Source: Acidimicrobiia bacterium
GTDB lineage: Bacteria > Actinomycetota > Acidimicrobiia > Acidimicrobiales > Ilumatobacteraceae
NCBI GenBank assembly: GCA_010030605.1
Contig: RHCK01000004.1
Coordinates: 1-21,854 of the forward strand
Length of the DNA stretch: 21,854 nt
Reading direction: 5' to 3'
Position 1 is the stretch's first letter; the number at the start of each line of letters is the position of its first letter. Under the pieces are notes generated by a model that worked only from the letters and a program-made list of their open reading frames with translations, was not told where the DNA came from and did not search any database. This document shows positions 13,790 through 21,854 of the stretch, piece by piece. A program made the translations under genes and the position numbers.

Positions 13790-14410
13790 ATGGGCCTGCT
13801 CGGCCGATCGGGTGACTCCACCCGCGCCAAGTCCTCGCCCTTCGACGCTCTCGTCATCGGTCTCGGTAATCCGGGCAAGCAATACGCACGTACGCGCCAC
13901 AACGTTGGCGAGGAGACGGTGGTCGAGCTGGCGCGTCGTCATGGCGACTCCTTGAAGAGCGGTCGCGACAACGCACTGGTGTCGGAGGTGCGCATCGGCG
14001 ACAAGCGCGCGGTGTTGGCGTTCCCCACCACCTTCATGAACGAGAGCGGCCAAGCAGTGCGCAAACTGATCAAGCGCTACGGCTTCGCCGGACACGAGGG
14101 CCTGATCGTCGTTCAGGACGAGCTCGATCTGCCGCCGGGCACCGTTCGTCTGAAAGTCGGCGGAGGTCTCGGTGGCCACAACGGATTGCGCTCGATCACC
14201 AGCCACCTCGGAACTCAGGACTACATCCGCGTTCGCATCGGGGTGGGCAAGCCCGCGAACAAAGAACAAGGTGCCGACCATGTTCTGAAGAAGGTCCCGA
14301 CCGCCGAACGTCAACTGCTCGATGTCGCGGTGAACGTCGCGGCCGACGCCGTGGAAGCGATCATGTCCACGGGCATCGACGCCGCGATGAACAAGTTCAA
14401 CTCGTTGTGA
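13790..14410 (+). CDS. pth: Peptidyl-tRNA hydrolase
   Basis: Pth releases peptides from prematurely dropped peptidyl-tRNAs. The 206-aa protein shows GLGNPGKQY (N27), TRHNVG with catalytic H37, TFMNESG (N84), QDELDLPPG with D110 (a Q replacing the more common H before DELD) and GGLGGHNGL (N131). An N-terminal extension of about 18 residues precedes the family core. It lies 8 bases after rplY, and its stop overlaps the mfd start by 3 bases. This matches the ctc-pth-mfd order of Bacillus. Confidence 0.97.
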   Translation: MGLLGRSGDSTRAKSSPFDALVIGLGNPGKQYARTRHNVGEETVVELARRHGDSLKSGRDNALVSEVRIGDKRAVLAFPTTFMNESGQAVRKLIKRYGFAGHEGLIVVQDELDLPPGTVRLKVGGGLGGHNGLRSITSHLGTQDYIRVRIGVGKPANKEQGADHVLKKVPTAERQLLDVAVNVAADAVEAIMSTGIDAAMNKFNSL

Positions 14411-17400
14411 TCGGCGCGAACATGAGTGTTTTCGATCAGAACGCCGGCGTGCTCGCTTCCTTGCCAGCCGCACTACGCGACGACAAGGCACTGACGTCGC
14501 TCATTGGATCGGCCGACGGAACCCTCGCCGTGCCCGAAGTGGCACGGGCCGTGGCCATTGCCGCGCTCGCCGAACTCACCGGTCGTCGCCCGGTGGTGGT
14601 GGCATGCCCCACCGGCACCATGGCCACCCAACTCGCCGAGGACCTCACGGCATTGGTTCCGGCGAACGACGTGGTTCTGTTCCCCGCGTGGGAGACGTTG
14701 CCCTTCGAACGGGTGAGCCCTTCGGTGGAAACCATGGGACGTCGTCTCGAGGTGTTGTGGCGATTGCGCGAGGAATCTCGCACGCCGCGCATCGTGGTGG
14801 CCAGCATGCGCGCACTTCTGCAACAACTCGGGCCCGACACACCCACCACCGATCCGGTGATCATCCGCAAGGGCGACACCCTCGACCCGGACGAGTTGAT
14901 GAGATCGCTCGTTCATGGCGGCTACCGGCGCGAGGAACTGGTCGAGCATCGCGGCGAAGTGGCTCGCCGAGGAGCGATCATCGACGTGTTCCCGTCGACG
15001 GCCGACGCACCGATTCGCATCGACTTGTGGGGCGACGAAGTGGATCGATTGACCACCTTCTCGGTGCACGACCAGCGAAGCGATCTCGACCTCGACGAGG
15101 CCATCATCTTCCCCGCTCGCGAATTGATCCTCGGATCGAACGTGCGCGACCGCGCGACGTCGCTCATCGCGTCCGAACCGTGGGGACGCGAGCAATGGGA
15201 ACGGCTCGCCGAAGGCGCCCTCTTCGACGGCATGGAGAGTTGGCTTCCGTGGCTCACCGAGTCTCCCCTCCTCGTGACCGACGTTCTTCCACGTGGTTCG
15301 AAAATGATCCTGTTGGAACCTCGACGCATGCGCGATCGAGCCGTCGACCTCCTCGCCGAGGAAGCCGATCTTGCCAAGACCCTGGCGTCGACGTGGGCGA
15401 GCGATGCGGATCGAGAGTTCCCCCGCTTGTATCAGGAACCCGATCGTTTGCTCGGCGAAACACGCGGATCATGGAATCTGATTCCCGTTGCCGATGGTCC
15501 GGATGTTCCGTTGCTCGAGGCGTCGGGCTGGGGTGCCATGGGAGGCGCGGGGGGCGACGGACTAACCGCGCGCATCAAACAACTCTTGGCGGACGGATTT
15601 CGCGTGGTGGTGGCCGCCGACAGCGAGGTGTCGTCGACACGACTCGCCGACAGCTTCGCCAACGCCGGATTGCAACTCGATCTCGCTCGACCCGGAACGA
15701 AGCCCGACCTCTCCGGACGCGGCGGAATCGTGGTGGTGGCGCAACTGCATCGTGGATTCTCCGTTCCGTCGGCGCGCATCGCCGTCATCACCGAGAGTGA
15801 CATCACCGGCCGACGAACTTCTCACCGCCGTCCCCGCGCCAAACGCCGCGAGAGCAACACGATCTTCGAGGATCTCAAGCCCGGCAATTACGTGGTGCAC
15901 TACATCCACGGCGTGGCCAAGTACGAGGGCATGACCAAGATGACGGTCGCCGGAGTCGAGCGCGACTACCTGGTGTTGGCGTACAAGGGCACCGACAAGT
16001 TGTATCTACCCTCGGACCAAATCGACGCCGTGCGCCATTACGTCGGGGGCGAAACTCCCACGTTGAATCGTCTCGGTGGTGGCGACTTCGCCAAAGCCAA
16101 GGCCAAAGTGCGTAGCGCGGTTCGCGCCATCGCTCAGGAGTTGGTGGTGCTCTATCAAAAGCGCGTCAATGCGCGCGGACACGCGTTCGGATCCGACACT
16201 CCGTGGCAATTCGAGATGGAACAAGCCTTCCCTTACGTCGAGACGCCGGACCAAAAGAAGGCGATCGAGGACACCAAAGCCGACATGGAACGACCCTTCC
16301 CCATGGACCGTTTGGTGTGCGGCGACGTCGGTTTCGGAAAGACCGAAGTCGCCGTGCGCGCGGCGTTCAAGGCCATTCAGGACGGGAAACAGGTCGCGGT
16401 TCTCGTGCCAACCACGTTGCTGGCATCACAACACGGCAACACCTTCTCCGATCGCTTCGCTGGCTACCCCATCAGAGTGGAGGTTCTTTCGCGGTTCCTC
16501 ACCAACGCCGAAGCCAACAAGGTGGTGGCCGGGCTCGCCAGCGGAGAGATCGATTGTGTCGTGGGCACACACCGCCTGTTGTCGAAAGGCATCACCTTCA
16601 AGAACCTCGGACTACTGATCGTCGACGAAGAACAACGGTTCGGCGTGCAGCACAAGGAATCGATGAAGCATCTCAAGAACGACGTCGACGTTCTCACCCT
16701 CACCGCGACGCCCATCCCCCGAACACTCGAGATGAGCCTCGTCGGCATCCGCGACCTCAGTCTTCTGCAAACACCACCCGCCGACCGTCAGCCGATCCTG
16801 ACTTTCGTCGGCCATTACGACGAACGGGTCGCCGTGGAAGCCATTCGCCGCGAACTGTTGCGAGAGGGTCAGGTCTTCTGGGTGCACAATCGGGTGCAGT
16901 CCATCGAAGAATGCGCGATGCGTTTGCGCGAATTGGTCCCCGAAGCCCGTATTGCCATCGCCCACGGACAGATGGACGAGGGATCGCTCGAGCAAGTGGT
17001 CTTGGATTTCTGGGAGGGCAACTTCGATGTGTTGGTGTGCACCACCATCATCGAAAGTGGCATCGACATGCCGACGGTGAACACTCTCGTCGTCGAACGC
17101 GCCGATCTTCTGGGGCTGGGTCAGATGCATCAACTCCGCGGGCGAGTCGGGCGAAGTGGTCAACGGGCGTACGCCTATCTCTTTCATCCTCGGGACAAGT
17201 CACTCAGCGAGGAGGCGTACGAGCGTCTGCGCACCATCGGTGAATCGACCGAGCTGGGAAGTGGCTTCAAGATCGCCATGCGCGATCTCGAGATCCGCGG
17301 TGCGGGCAACCTGCTCGGCGAGGCCCAAAGCGGGCACATCGCGGCCGTCGGTTACGACTTGTACTGCCAAATGGTCACCGAGGCCGTGGGCGAGATGAAG

Positions 17401-17892
17401 GGCGAGCCCGTGCGGGAGCCGTCCGAGATTCGTCTCGATGTACCGACGACGGCGAACCTACCCAAGGACTACATCACCAAGGAGGAGTCACGCCTCGAGG
17501 CCTACCGCCGACTCGCTCAGGTGACGACGCCTCAGGAGGTCGGCGACATTCGTGACGAATGGCTCGACCGTTACGGTCCGCTTCCGGTACCCGCCGAAGC
17601 CCTGTTGATGGTGGCGATGTTGCGCGCGGAGTGTCACCGACTCGGCCTCAACGAGTTGTCGATCTCCACGTCGCAAGCGCGCATCGGACCACTTGATCTG
17701 AAAACCAGTGAGTCGATTCGGCTCAAGAGACTCAACCGCGACGCCATTCACAAGGAAGCGGCGCGCCAACTGGTGATCCCGATCCCCCGTGGTGCCGAGC
17801 CTGCCGAATTTCTCGTGGGATTCTTGCGCGAACTGGTCATCCCGGACGACGGTTGGGTCGTCGATCCCAACACCGCCGTCGCCGGCAAGTAG
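14407..17892 (+). CDS. mfd: Transcription-repair coupling factor Mfd
   Basis: Mfd dislodges RNA polymerase stalled at DNA lesions and recruits UvrA. The 1161-aa protein is full length. A UvrB-like N-terminal module (about 40-350, with FPAWETLPFERVSPS) comes first, then a CarD-like RNA-polymerase-interaction domain (about 486-585, with LKPGNYVVHYIHGVAKYEG), the RecG-type translocase with Walker A GDVGFGKTE at 639-647, DEEQ at 740-743, TATPIPRT and motif VI QLRGRVGRSG (909-918), and the C-terminal regulatory TRCF domain (about 1010-1120). The GTG start overlaps the pth stop (GTGA), a coupling arrangement. ATG 14422, five codons in, is a possible alternative. Its TAG stop forms part of the next gene's -10 box. 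Confidence 0.98.
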   Translation: MIGANMSVFDQNAGVLASLPAALRDDKALTSLIGSADGTLAVPEVARAVAIAALAELTGRRPVVVACPTGTMATQLAEDLTALVPANDVVLFPAWETLPFERVSPSVETMGRRLEVLWRLREESRTPRIVVASMRALLQQLGPDTPTTDPVIIRKGDTLDPDELMRSLVHGGYRREELVEHRGEVARRGAIIDVFPSTADAPIRIDLWGDEVDRLTTFSVHDQRSDLDLDEAIIFPARELILGSNVRDRATSLIASEPWGREQWERLAEGALFDGMESWLPWLTESPLLVTDVLPRGSKMILLEPRRMRDRAVDLLAEEADLAKTLASTWASDADREFPRLYQEPDRLLGETRGSWNLIPVADGPDVPLLEASGWGAMGGAGGDGLTARIKQLLADGFRVVVAADSEVSSTRLADSFANAGLQLDLARPGTKPDLSGRGGIVVVAQLHRGFSVPSARIAVITESDITGRRTSHRRPRAKRRESNTIFEDLKPGNYVVHYIHGVAKYEGMTKMTVAGVERDYLVLAYKGTDKLYLPSDQIDAVRHYVGGETPTLNRLGGGDFAKAKAKVRSAVRAIAQELVVLYQKRVNARGHAFGSDTPWQFEMEQAFPYVETPDQKKAIEDTKADMERPFPMDRLVCGDVGFGKTEVAVRAAFKAIQDGKQVAVLVPTTLLASQHGNTFSDRFAGYPIRVEVLSRFLTNAEANKVVAGLASGEIDCVVGTHRLLSKGITFKNLGLLIVDEEQRFGVQHKESMKHLKNDVDVLTLTATPIPRTLEMSLVGIRDLSLLQTPPADRQPILTFVGHYDERVAVEAIRRELLREGQVFWVHNRVQSIEECAMRLRELVPEARIAIAHGQMDEGSLEQVVLDFWEGNFDVLVCTTIIESGIDMPTVNTLVVERADLLGLGQMHQLRGRVGRSGQRAYAYLFHPRDKSLSEEAYERLRTIGESTELGSGFKIAMRDLEIRGAGNLLGEAQSGHIAAVGYDLYCQMVTEAVGEMKGEPVREPSEIRLDVPTTANLPKDYITKEESRLEAYRRLAQVTTPQEVGDIRDEWLDRYGPLPVPAEALLMVAMLRAECHRLGLNELSISTSQARIGPLDLKTSESIRLKRLNRDAIHKEAARQLVIPIPRGAEPAEFLVGFLRELVIPDDGWVVDPNTAVAGK

Positions 17893-17895
17893 TTT
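17890..17895 (+). promoter_or_regulatory. Putative -10 box of the parvulin-like lipoprotein gene (leaderless)
   Basis: TAGTTT begins with the mfd stop codon and is followed by exactly 6 bases and the GTG start. The thioesterase gene and the ATG of eno have the same TAGTTT-N6-start layout. The -35 is weak. Confidence 0.45.
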
Positions 17896-17901
17896 GTCGA
17901 C

Positions 17902-18816
17902 GTGCTCACGTTTCGTCGAATCGCCCCCATCGTCGTCGCGGCTTCGGTGCTGGTGCTTCCCGCCTGCTCCACCACGTCGAACGACGCCGCTCGTGTCGAC
18001 GGTCGTTCCTTGTCCGCCGACGAGCTCGATGACTTGATCGTTGGTTACGCCGAATCGGCGGGTGAAGGAGGATTCAACCCATCCGGAACCGTGTCGGCCG
18101 ATCTCGCACGCAATCTCCTCACCACGTGGGTCTCCACCACGGTGAACGTCGGACTACTCGAAGCGGCCGGCGTGTCGGTCACCGACGAGGATCTCTCCGC
18201 CGCCGGCCAGATTCTCGACGCCCAGCCCGGCTTCGCCGAGGCCGACGAACGCGTGCGAACTTTCTTCATCTGGAACGCCGCGGTCACCGCGAAATTGAGC
18301 GAGGTTTTCGCCCCCGAACTGCAGGAGATGGAATCGCTCTATGAATCTGGGGCGTCTTCGTCCGGTGCGGTATGCGTGCGAGCGATTCTGGTGGCCACCA
18401 AGGAAGAAATCGACGCCGTCGCTCTGCGACTCTTCGCGGGCGAAGAGTTCGCCGATGTCGCCGCCGACGTTTCTATCGATCCGTCGGGGGCCGATGGGGG
18501 AATTCTGACCGGAACCGCGGGAAGCAACTGTCTCGAGTTTTCCAACGTCGTCGAATCGGTGGCGCCGTCGTTCGTCGACGCGCTCGGTGCCACCGCCATC
18601 GGCGAAGTGTCACAACCCTTCGAGATCACCGACACCGGTTGGGCCGTCGTGCTTCAACGCCCCTTCGATGAAGTGGCCGACGACCTGGTCGATATCTTCG
18701 GAGCGCAAGCGTCACAAACCGCCTCCAGCGAGGCGCTCGCATCGGCTCGCATTTGGATCGACGCCGAATACGGCCGCTGGAACTCGACGTCCGGCACGGT
18801 CGTTTCTCTCGGCTGA
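17902..18816 (+). CDS. SurA/PrsA-like lipoprotein with a degenerate parvulin domain
   Basis: The 304-aa protein starts with a lipoprotein signal peptide: FRR, a hydrophobic run, and a lipobox LPAC with C22. A helical chaperone-like region follows (about 35-150, with DLARNLLTTWVSTTVNVGLLEAAGVSVTDEDL, typical SurA-N), then a parvulin PPIase-like domain (about 155-255) containing AGEEFADVAADVSIDPSGADGGILTG. Parvulins normally carry a histidine in a VRHILV strand and another in the last strand (GWHVV). Here these read VRAILV and GWAVV, so both are alanine and isomerase activity is doubtful. C158 and C210 may pair. It probably acts as a fold helper for secreted proteins on the outer face of the membrane. 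It lies between mfd and mazG and overlaps mazG by one base. Confidence 0.85.
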   Translation: MLTFRRIAPIVVAASVLVLPACSTTSNDAARVDGRSLSADELDDLIVGYAESAGEGGFNPSGTVSADLARNLLTTWVSTTVNVGLLEAAGVSVTDEDLSAAGQILDAQPGFAEADERVRTFFIWNAAVTAKLSEVFAPELQEMESLYESGASSSGAVCVRAILVATKEEIDAVALRLFAGEEFADVAADVSIDPSGADGGILTGTAGSNCLEFSNVVESVAPSFVDALGATAIGEVSQPFEITDTGWAVVLQRPFDEVADDLVDIFGAQASQTASSEALASARIWIDAEYGRWNSTSGTVVSLG

Positions 18817-20144
18817 TGTCGTCCTCCGGTTCCCTGCCCACGGTCGAGATCGTGGGGCTCGGACCCGCCGGAACCGAATACGTCTCGCAACACACTCTCG
18901 ATCGCATCGCCGCGCACCGTCATCGTTGGGTGCGCACCATCCGCCATCCCAGTGCCCACGTCGTTCCCGATGCATCATCCTTCGACCATCTGTACGAAAG
19001 TGCCGACTCCTTCGATGAGGTGTACGACGCGATCGTGGAAACCTTGATCGAACGAGCGACCGAACATGGATCGATCCTGTACGCGGTCCCCGGCTCGCCG
19101 TTGATTCTCGAGCGAACGGTGCGGGGCCTCATGCGCGACGAACGAGTGCAATGCATCGTCAACCCCGCGATCGGATTCCTGGAGATGGCGTGGTCCCGCC
19201 TCGGAATCGATCCGATCGAGGAACGCGTGACCCTCGTCGACGGCCACACGTTCGCCACCGATGCCGCCGGAATCGACGGCCCGATGTTGATCGCGCATTG
19301 TCATGCCAATTGGGTGCTGTCCGAGATCAAGTTGGCCGCAGAGGACACAATCGATGCGACGAACGATGCATCCGAAGTTGTCATTCTTCATCATCTCGGA
19401 CTGGCGGACGAGCGAGTCGAACGCGTGTCGTGGAGTGAACTGGACCGAACGCTCGAGGCCGACCATCTGACGTCGATTTACGTTCCGGCCTTGGCGGCGC
19501 CGGTTGGAACCGAACTGGTCGCCTTCCATCGTTTGGCGCGCACTCTTCGCGAGCAATGCCCGTGGGACATGGAACAAACGCATCGTTCCCTCATCACGTA
19601 TCTCCTCGAGGAGACGCATGAAGTGGTCGACGCGATCCTGGCTCTCGATCCCGACGATCCATCGACCGACGACCATCTCGTCGAGGAGTTGGGCGACCTG
19701 CTCTACCAGATCGAGTTTCACGCGGCGATCGCCGAACAAGACGGACGATTCACGATGGGTGACGTTGCGCGTGGAATCAACGACAAGTTGGTTCGTCGCC
19801 ATCCCCACGTGTTCGCTGGTGGTTCCGCCGACGATCTGGTGGCGTCGTGGGATGCCATCAAACGCGCGGAGAAAGAGGCACGCGGAGACCATGGCGGACC
19901 GTTCGATGGGGTTGCCTCATCGGCGGGGTCGTTGTCGTACGCGAGTTCCGTCTTGAAAAAGGCCGCCAAGGCCGATCTCGACATGCGGGTTCCCGAAGTT
20001 TCACTCGACCATGTCACCGACCTCGGCGAACACCTCCTGGCGGTGGTGGCCGAATGTCGACGCCGCGGCATCGACCCCGAGGTGGCCCTGCGCGAGGTGA
20101 CCAATGTCAGGCGCACGGCGGCCGAGGGTCGCGCGGGTTCGTGA
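18816..20144 (+). CDS. mazG: MazG nucleoside triphosphate pyrophosphohydrolase fused to a tetrapyrrole-methylase-like domain
   Basis: The 442-aa protein has the YabN-type two-domain layout. Residues 8-230 resemble the SAM-dependent tetrapyrrole methylase fold (VEIVGLGPAG, YAVPGSPLILERTV, then an AIGFLEMA motif). Residues 235-355 are the MazG domain with CPWDMEQTHRSL, E265-E266-x2-E269 and E291-x2-D294, the Mg-binding EExxE and ExxD motifs that hydrolyse non-canonical or excess NTPs to NMPs. The ATG overlaps the preceding stop (TGATG), and the family start VEIVGLGP follows at once. The C-terminal ~85 residues are a second, degenerate MazG-like helical repeat. The order mfd-mazG-divIC is shared with Bacillus and Mycobacterium. 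Confidence 0.95.
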   Translation: MSSSGSLPTVEIVGLGPAGTEYVSQHTLDRIAAHRHRWVRTIRHPSAHVVPDASSFDHLYESADSFDEVYDAIVETLIERATEHGSILYAVPGSPLILERTVRGLMRDERVQCIVNPAIGFLEMAWSRLGIDPIEERVTLVDGHTFATDAAGIDGPMLIAHCHANWVLSEIKLAAEDTIDATNDASEVVILHHLGLADERVERVSWSELDRTLEADHLTSIYVPALAAPVGTELVAFHRLARTLREQCPWDMEQTHRSLITYLLEETHEVVDAILALDPDDPSTDDHLVEELGDLLYQIEFHAAIAEQDGRFTMGDVARGINDKLVRRHPHVFAGGSADDLVASWDAIKRAEKEARGDHGGPFDGVASSAGSLSYASSVLKKAAKADLDMRVPEVSLDHVTDLGEHLLAVVAECRRRGIDPEVALREVTNVRRTAAEGRAGS

Positions 20145-20166
20145 GGGACCGGACGTCCTCGGTCAC

Positions 20167-20172
20167 TAGTTT
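20167..20172 (+). promoter_or_regulatory. Putative -10 box of eno (leaderless)
   Basis: TAGTTT is followed by GTGAGC and ATG. With a start site about 7 bases downstream, transcription would begin at ATG 20179. This favours that codon over GTG 20173, which would lie before the transcript start. No clear -35 is seen. Confidence 0.45.
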
Positions 20173-20178
20173 GTGAGC

Positions 20179-21459
20179 ATGACCGAGATCATCAGCATCA
20201 CCGGACGCGAAGTTTTGGATTCGCGCGGCAATCCGACCGTCGAAGTGGAGGTCGAACTGGAGTCCGGCGCCCGCGGTCGTGCGATGGTCCCGTCGGGAGC
20301 GAGTACCGGCGAGCATGAAGCGGTGGAACTGCGCGACGGCGGACGTCGCTACGGCGGCAAAGGCGTCCTCACAGCGGTCGGTTTCGTGAACGGAGAAATC
20401 GAAGGCGCACTCATCGGGTGCGACGCCCTCGAACAGCGCATGGTCGACACGGTGTTGAAAGATCTCGACGACACCCCGAACAAAGCTCGTCTCGGTGCCA
20501 ACGCGATCCTCGGCACGAGCCTTGCCGTGGCGCGCGCGGCCGCCGAAGCACTCGATCTGCCCTTGTGGCGTTACGTCGGCGGACCCAACGCCCACGTTCT
20601 GCCCGTCCCGATGATGAACGTCATCAACGGTGGCGCTCACGCCGACAACACCATCGACCTCCAAGAGTTCATGATCATGCCCGTCGGCGCCCCGAGTTTC
20701 CGCGAGGCGTTGCGTTGGGGCACCGAGACGTACCACCAACTCAAGAAGATCCTGCACGGCAAGAGCCTCAGCACCGCGGTCGGTGACGAAGGCGGCTTCG
20801 CACCCAATCTCGCCACGAACGAGGACGCCATCCGCATCCTCGTCGAAGCCATCTCGGCGGCCGGATTCACCCCGGGAACCGACATTGCAATCGCGCTCGA
20901 TCCGGCGATGAGTGAGTTGTACAAGGACGGCCGCTACCACCTCGCCGGCGAAGGAATGGTTCTGTCGAGCGACGACCTCGTGGACTATTGGGCGCGATTG
21001 GTTGCGACCTATCCCATCGTGTCGATCGAGGACGGCATGGCCGAGGACGACTGGAACGGATGGGCGTCGCTCACCGCCGAACTCGGAAACAAAGTGCAGT
21101 TGGTGGGCGACGACCTGTTCGTCACCAACTCGGCGCGGCTCGCGATGGGAATCGAACGCAAGGTGGGCAACAGCGTCCTCGTGAAGGTGAACCAGATCGG
21201 ATCGCTCACCGAAACCTTGGAAACCGTCGAACTCGCCACGCGCCACCGCTACACGAGCGTGATGAGTCATCGCAGTGGAGAGACCGAGGATTCCACGATC
21301 GCGGATTTGGCCGTGGCCACGAACTGCGGTCAGATCAAGACGGGCGCACCCGCTCGCAGCGACCGCGTTGCCAAGTACAACCAATTGCTGCGCATCGAAG
21401 AACAACTCGGTGAGACCGCCGCGTTTCGGGGTCGCGCCGCACTGGCGCCGTTGGCATGA
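20179..21459 (+). CDS. eno: Enolase (phosphopyruvate hydratase)
   Basis: Enolase converts 2-phosphoglycerate to phosphoenolpyruvate. The 426-aa protein is standard length. SGASTG and the catalytic E204 in GDEGGFAPN are present, as are metal ligands D241 (ALDPAMSE), E284 (SIEDGMAE) and D311 (VGDDLFVTN), the base K336 (VKVNQIG) and the SHRSGETED loop (363-371). The N-terminus MTEIISITGREVLDSRGNPT is typical. I chose ATG 20179 from the -10 position; GTG 20173 would add two residues. The gene follows mazG by 34 bases and precedes divIC, as in Mycobacterium. Confidence 0.98.
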   Translation: MTEIISITGREVLDSRGNPTVEVEVELESGARGRAMVPSGASTGEHEAVELRDGGRRYGGKGVLTAVGFVNGEIEGALIGCDALEQRMVDTVLKDLDDTPNKARLGANAILGTSLAVARAAAEALDLPLWRYVGGPNAHVLPVPMMNVINGGAHADNTIDLQEFMIMPVGAPSFREALRWGTETYHQLKKILHGKSLSTAVGDEGGFAPNLATNEDAIRILVEAISAAGFTPGTDIAIALDPAMSELYKDGRYHLAGEGMVLSSDDLVDYWARLVATYPIVSIEDGMAEDDWNGWASLTAELGNKVQLVGDDLFVTNSARLAMGIERKVGNSVLVKVNQIGSLTETLETVELATRHRYTSVMSHRSGETEDSTIADLAVATNCGQIKTGAPARSDRVAKYNQLLRIEEQLGETAAFRGRAALAPLA

Positions 21460-21464
21460 TTCGG

Positions 21465-21479
21465 CGTCCCGTCGGGACG
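21465..21479 (+). terminator. Hairpin after eno
   Basis: CGTCCC, a 3-base loop and GGGACG form a perfect 6-bp GC-rich stem 5 bases after the eno stop. It has no T-tract, so it may be a weak terminator or attenuator before divIC. Confidence 0.4.
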
Positions 21480-21506
21480 TGACACCACCGATCGACCGCG
21501 AACCGG

Positions 21507-21512
21507 CAGAAT
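21507..21512 (+). promoter_or_regulatory. Possible -10 box of divIC (leaderless)
   Basis: CAGAAT matches TATAAT at 4 of 6 positions and lies 6 bases before the ATG at 21519. No Shine-Dalgarno lies between. The -35 is unclear. Confidence 0.3.
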
Positions 21513-21518
21513 GTCGGT

Positions 21519-21854
21519 ATGGCGCGCGGCAACAAGACCAGCAGTATCCCGCGCGCCACCGCGCGAAAGACACGCAAACGAGGTCGGCTCTCCAAGGCCG
21601 TCGCCGATCACACCCGCCCCACTCCTCGTCACGAACGCCTGCTTCCCAAACTGATCGGACGCACCTTGATGGTGATCGGAGCCATCGTCGTGGTCATCTC
21701 CTTCGGCAATTCGTTTCTGGTGCTCCCCGCCACGTCGTGGCTCGGTCAACGTGACGAGATCGACGCTCGAACCGAGGAGCTGGAAACGATCAAACGGGCC
21801 ACCGACGAACTGCAAACCGAGGTCGATCGCCTGAACACTCCCGCGGGTATCGAG
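21519..21854 (+). CDS. Septum formation initiator protein (DivIC/FtsB family), 3' end cut by the window
   Basis: The first 112 codons are visible and remain open at the window edge. The product has a basic, probably cytoplasmic N-terminus (1-45, many K/R), one membrane helix (about 48-68, MVIGAIVVVISFGNSFLVL) and then a coiled-coil-forming stretch (about 76-107, heptad-like with acidic and Q residues). This is the layout of DivIC/FtsB, which joins FtsL and FtsQ/DivIB in the divisome. Position right after eno agrees, since Mycobacterium has the same pair. The C-terminal part of the family is outside the window. Confidence 0.85.
   Translation, partial: MARGNKTSSIPRATARKTRKRGRLSKAVADHTRPTPRHERLLPKLIGRTLMVIGAIVVVISFGNSFLVLPATSWLGQRDEIDARTEELETIKRATDELQTEVDRLNTPAGIE

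Noticed and set aside
20145..20166. Hairpin after mazG (GACCG/CGGTC around a GACGTC palindrome)
   Set aside because: The stem is 5 bp with competing pairings and no T-tract. It could be chance.
20107..21573. 488-codon open frame antisense to eno
   Set aside because: It is a shadow of the enolase codon pattern in GC-rich DNA. It has no recognisable domain, and eno is unambiguous.

Overview
The window is a gene-dense stretch of a high-GC actinobacterial chromosome. I infer a member of the class Acidimicrobiia (Ilumatobacter-like), but the class call rests on protein flavour and gene order, not on a marker tree. Two very short genes for the actinobacterial ribosomal proteins bL37 and bS22 support Actinobacteria strongly. 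Almost everything is core housekeeping. I see no mobile element, prophage, CRISPR array or rRNA, and no gene-free stretch over 300 bases.

Layout. 1-3000: tRNA-Leu(TAA), a small conserved unknown, a stand-alone PD-(D/E)XK Fe-S nuclease-like protein, a glyoxalase-fold (VOC) protein, bL37, and a secreted protein with an LAKTG wall-sorting signal. 3000-5950: ychF, a truncated DUF192 gene running out of frame into an N-terminally clipped rsmI, and a two-hotdog thioesterase on the minus strand. 6000-10450: metG, tatD, a small membrane-anchored RlpA-like protein, rsmA, ispE, and convergent bS22. 10600-21854: tRNA-Gln(TTG), a C-terminally truncated glmU, prs, rplY, pth, mfd, a parvulin-like lipoprotein, mazG, eno, and a divIC/ftsB gene cut by the window edge.

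From rsmI to divIC the order follows the ancestral block known from Bacillus (rsmI-metG-tatD-yabE-rsmA-ispE-glmU-prs-ctc-pth-mfd-mazG-divIC) and, with rearrangements, from Mycobacterium. The genes serve translation (MetG, RsmA, RsmI, Pth, bL25, bL37, bS22, tRNAs), precursor supply (GlmU, Prs, IspE, Eno), genome and nucleotide-pool care (Mfd, MazG, TatD) and envelope/division functions.

The main points of interest are departures from this core pattern. (1) There is an apparent deletion joining the start of a DUF192 gene to rsmI. (2) GlmU has lost most of its acetyltransferase domain. (3) The rpfB/yabE position between tatD and rsmA holds a small degenerate double-psi beta-barrel protein. (4) The parvulin-like lipoprotein lacks both usual active-site histidines. 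(5) A recurring TAGNNT -10 box often lies 6-7 bases before the start codon, implying leaderless mRNAs. No obvious new multi-gene defence or mobile system is present.
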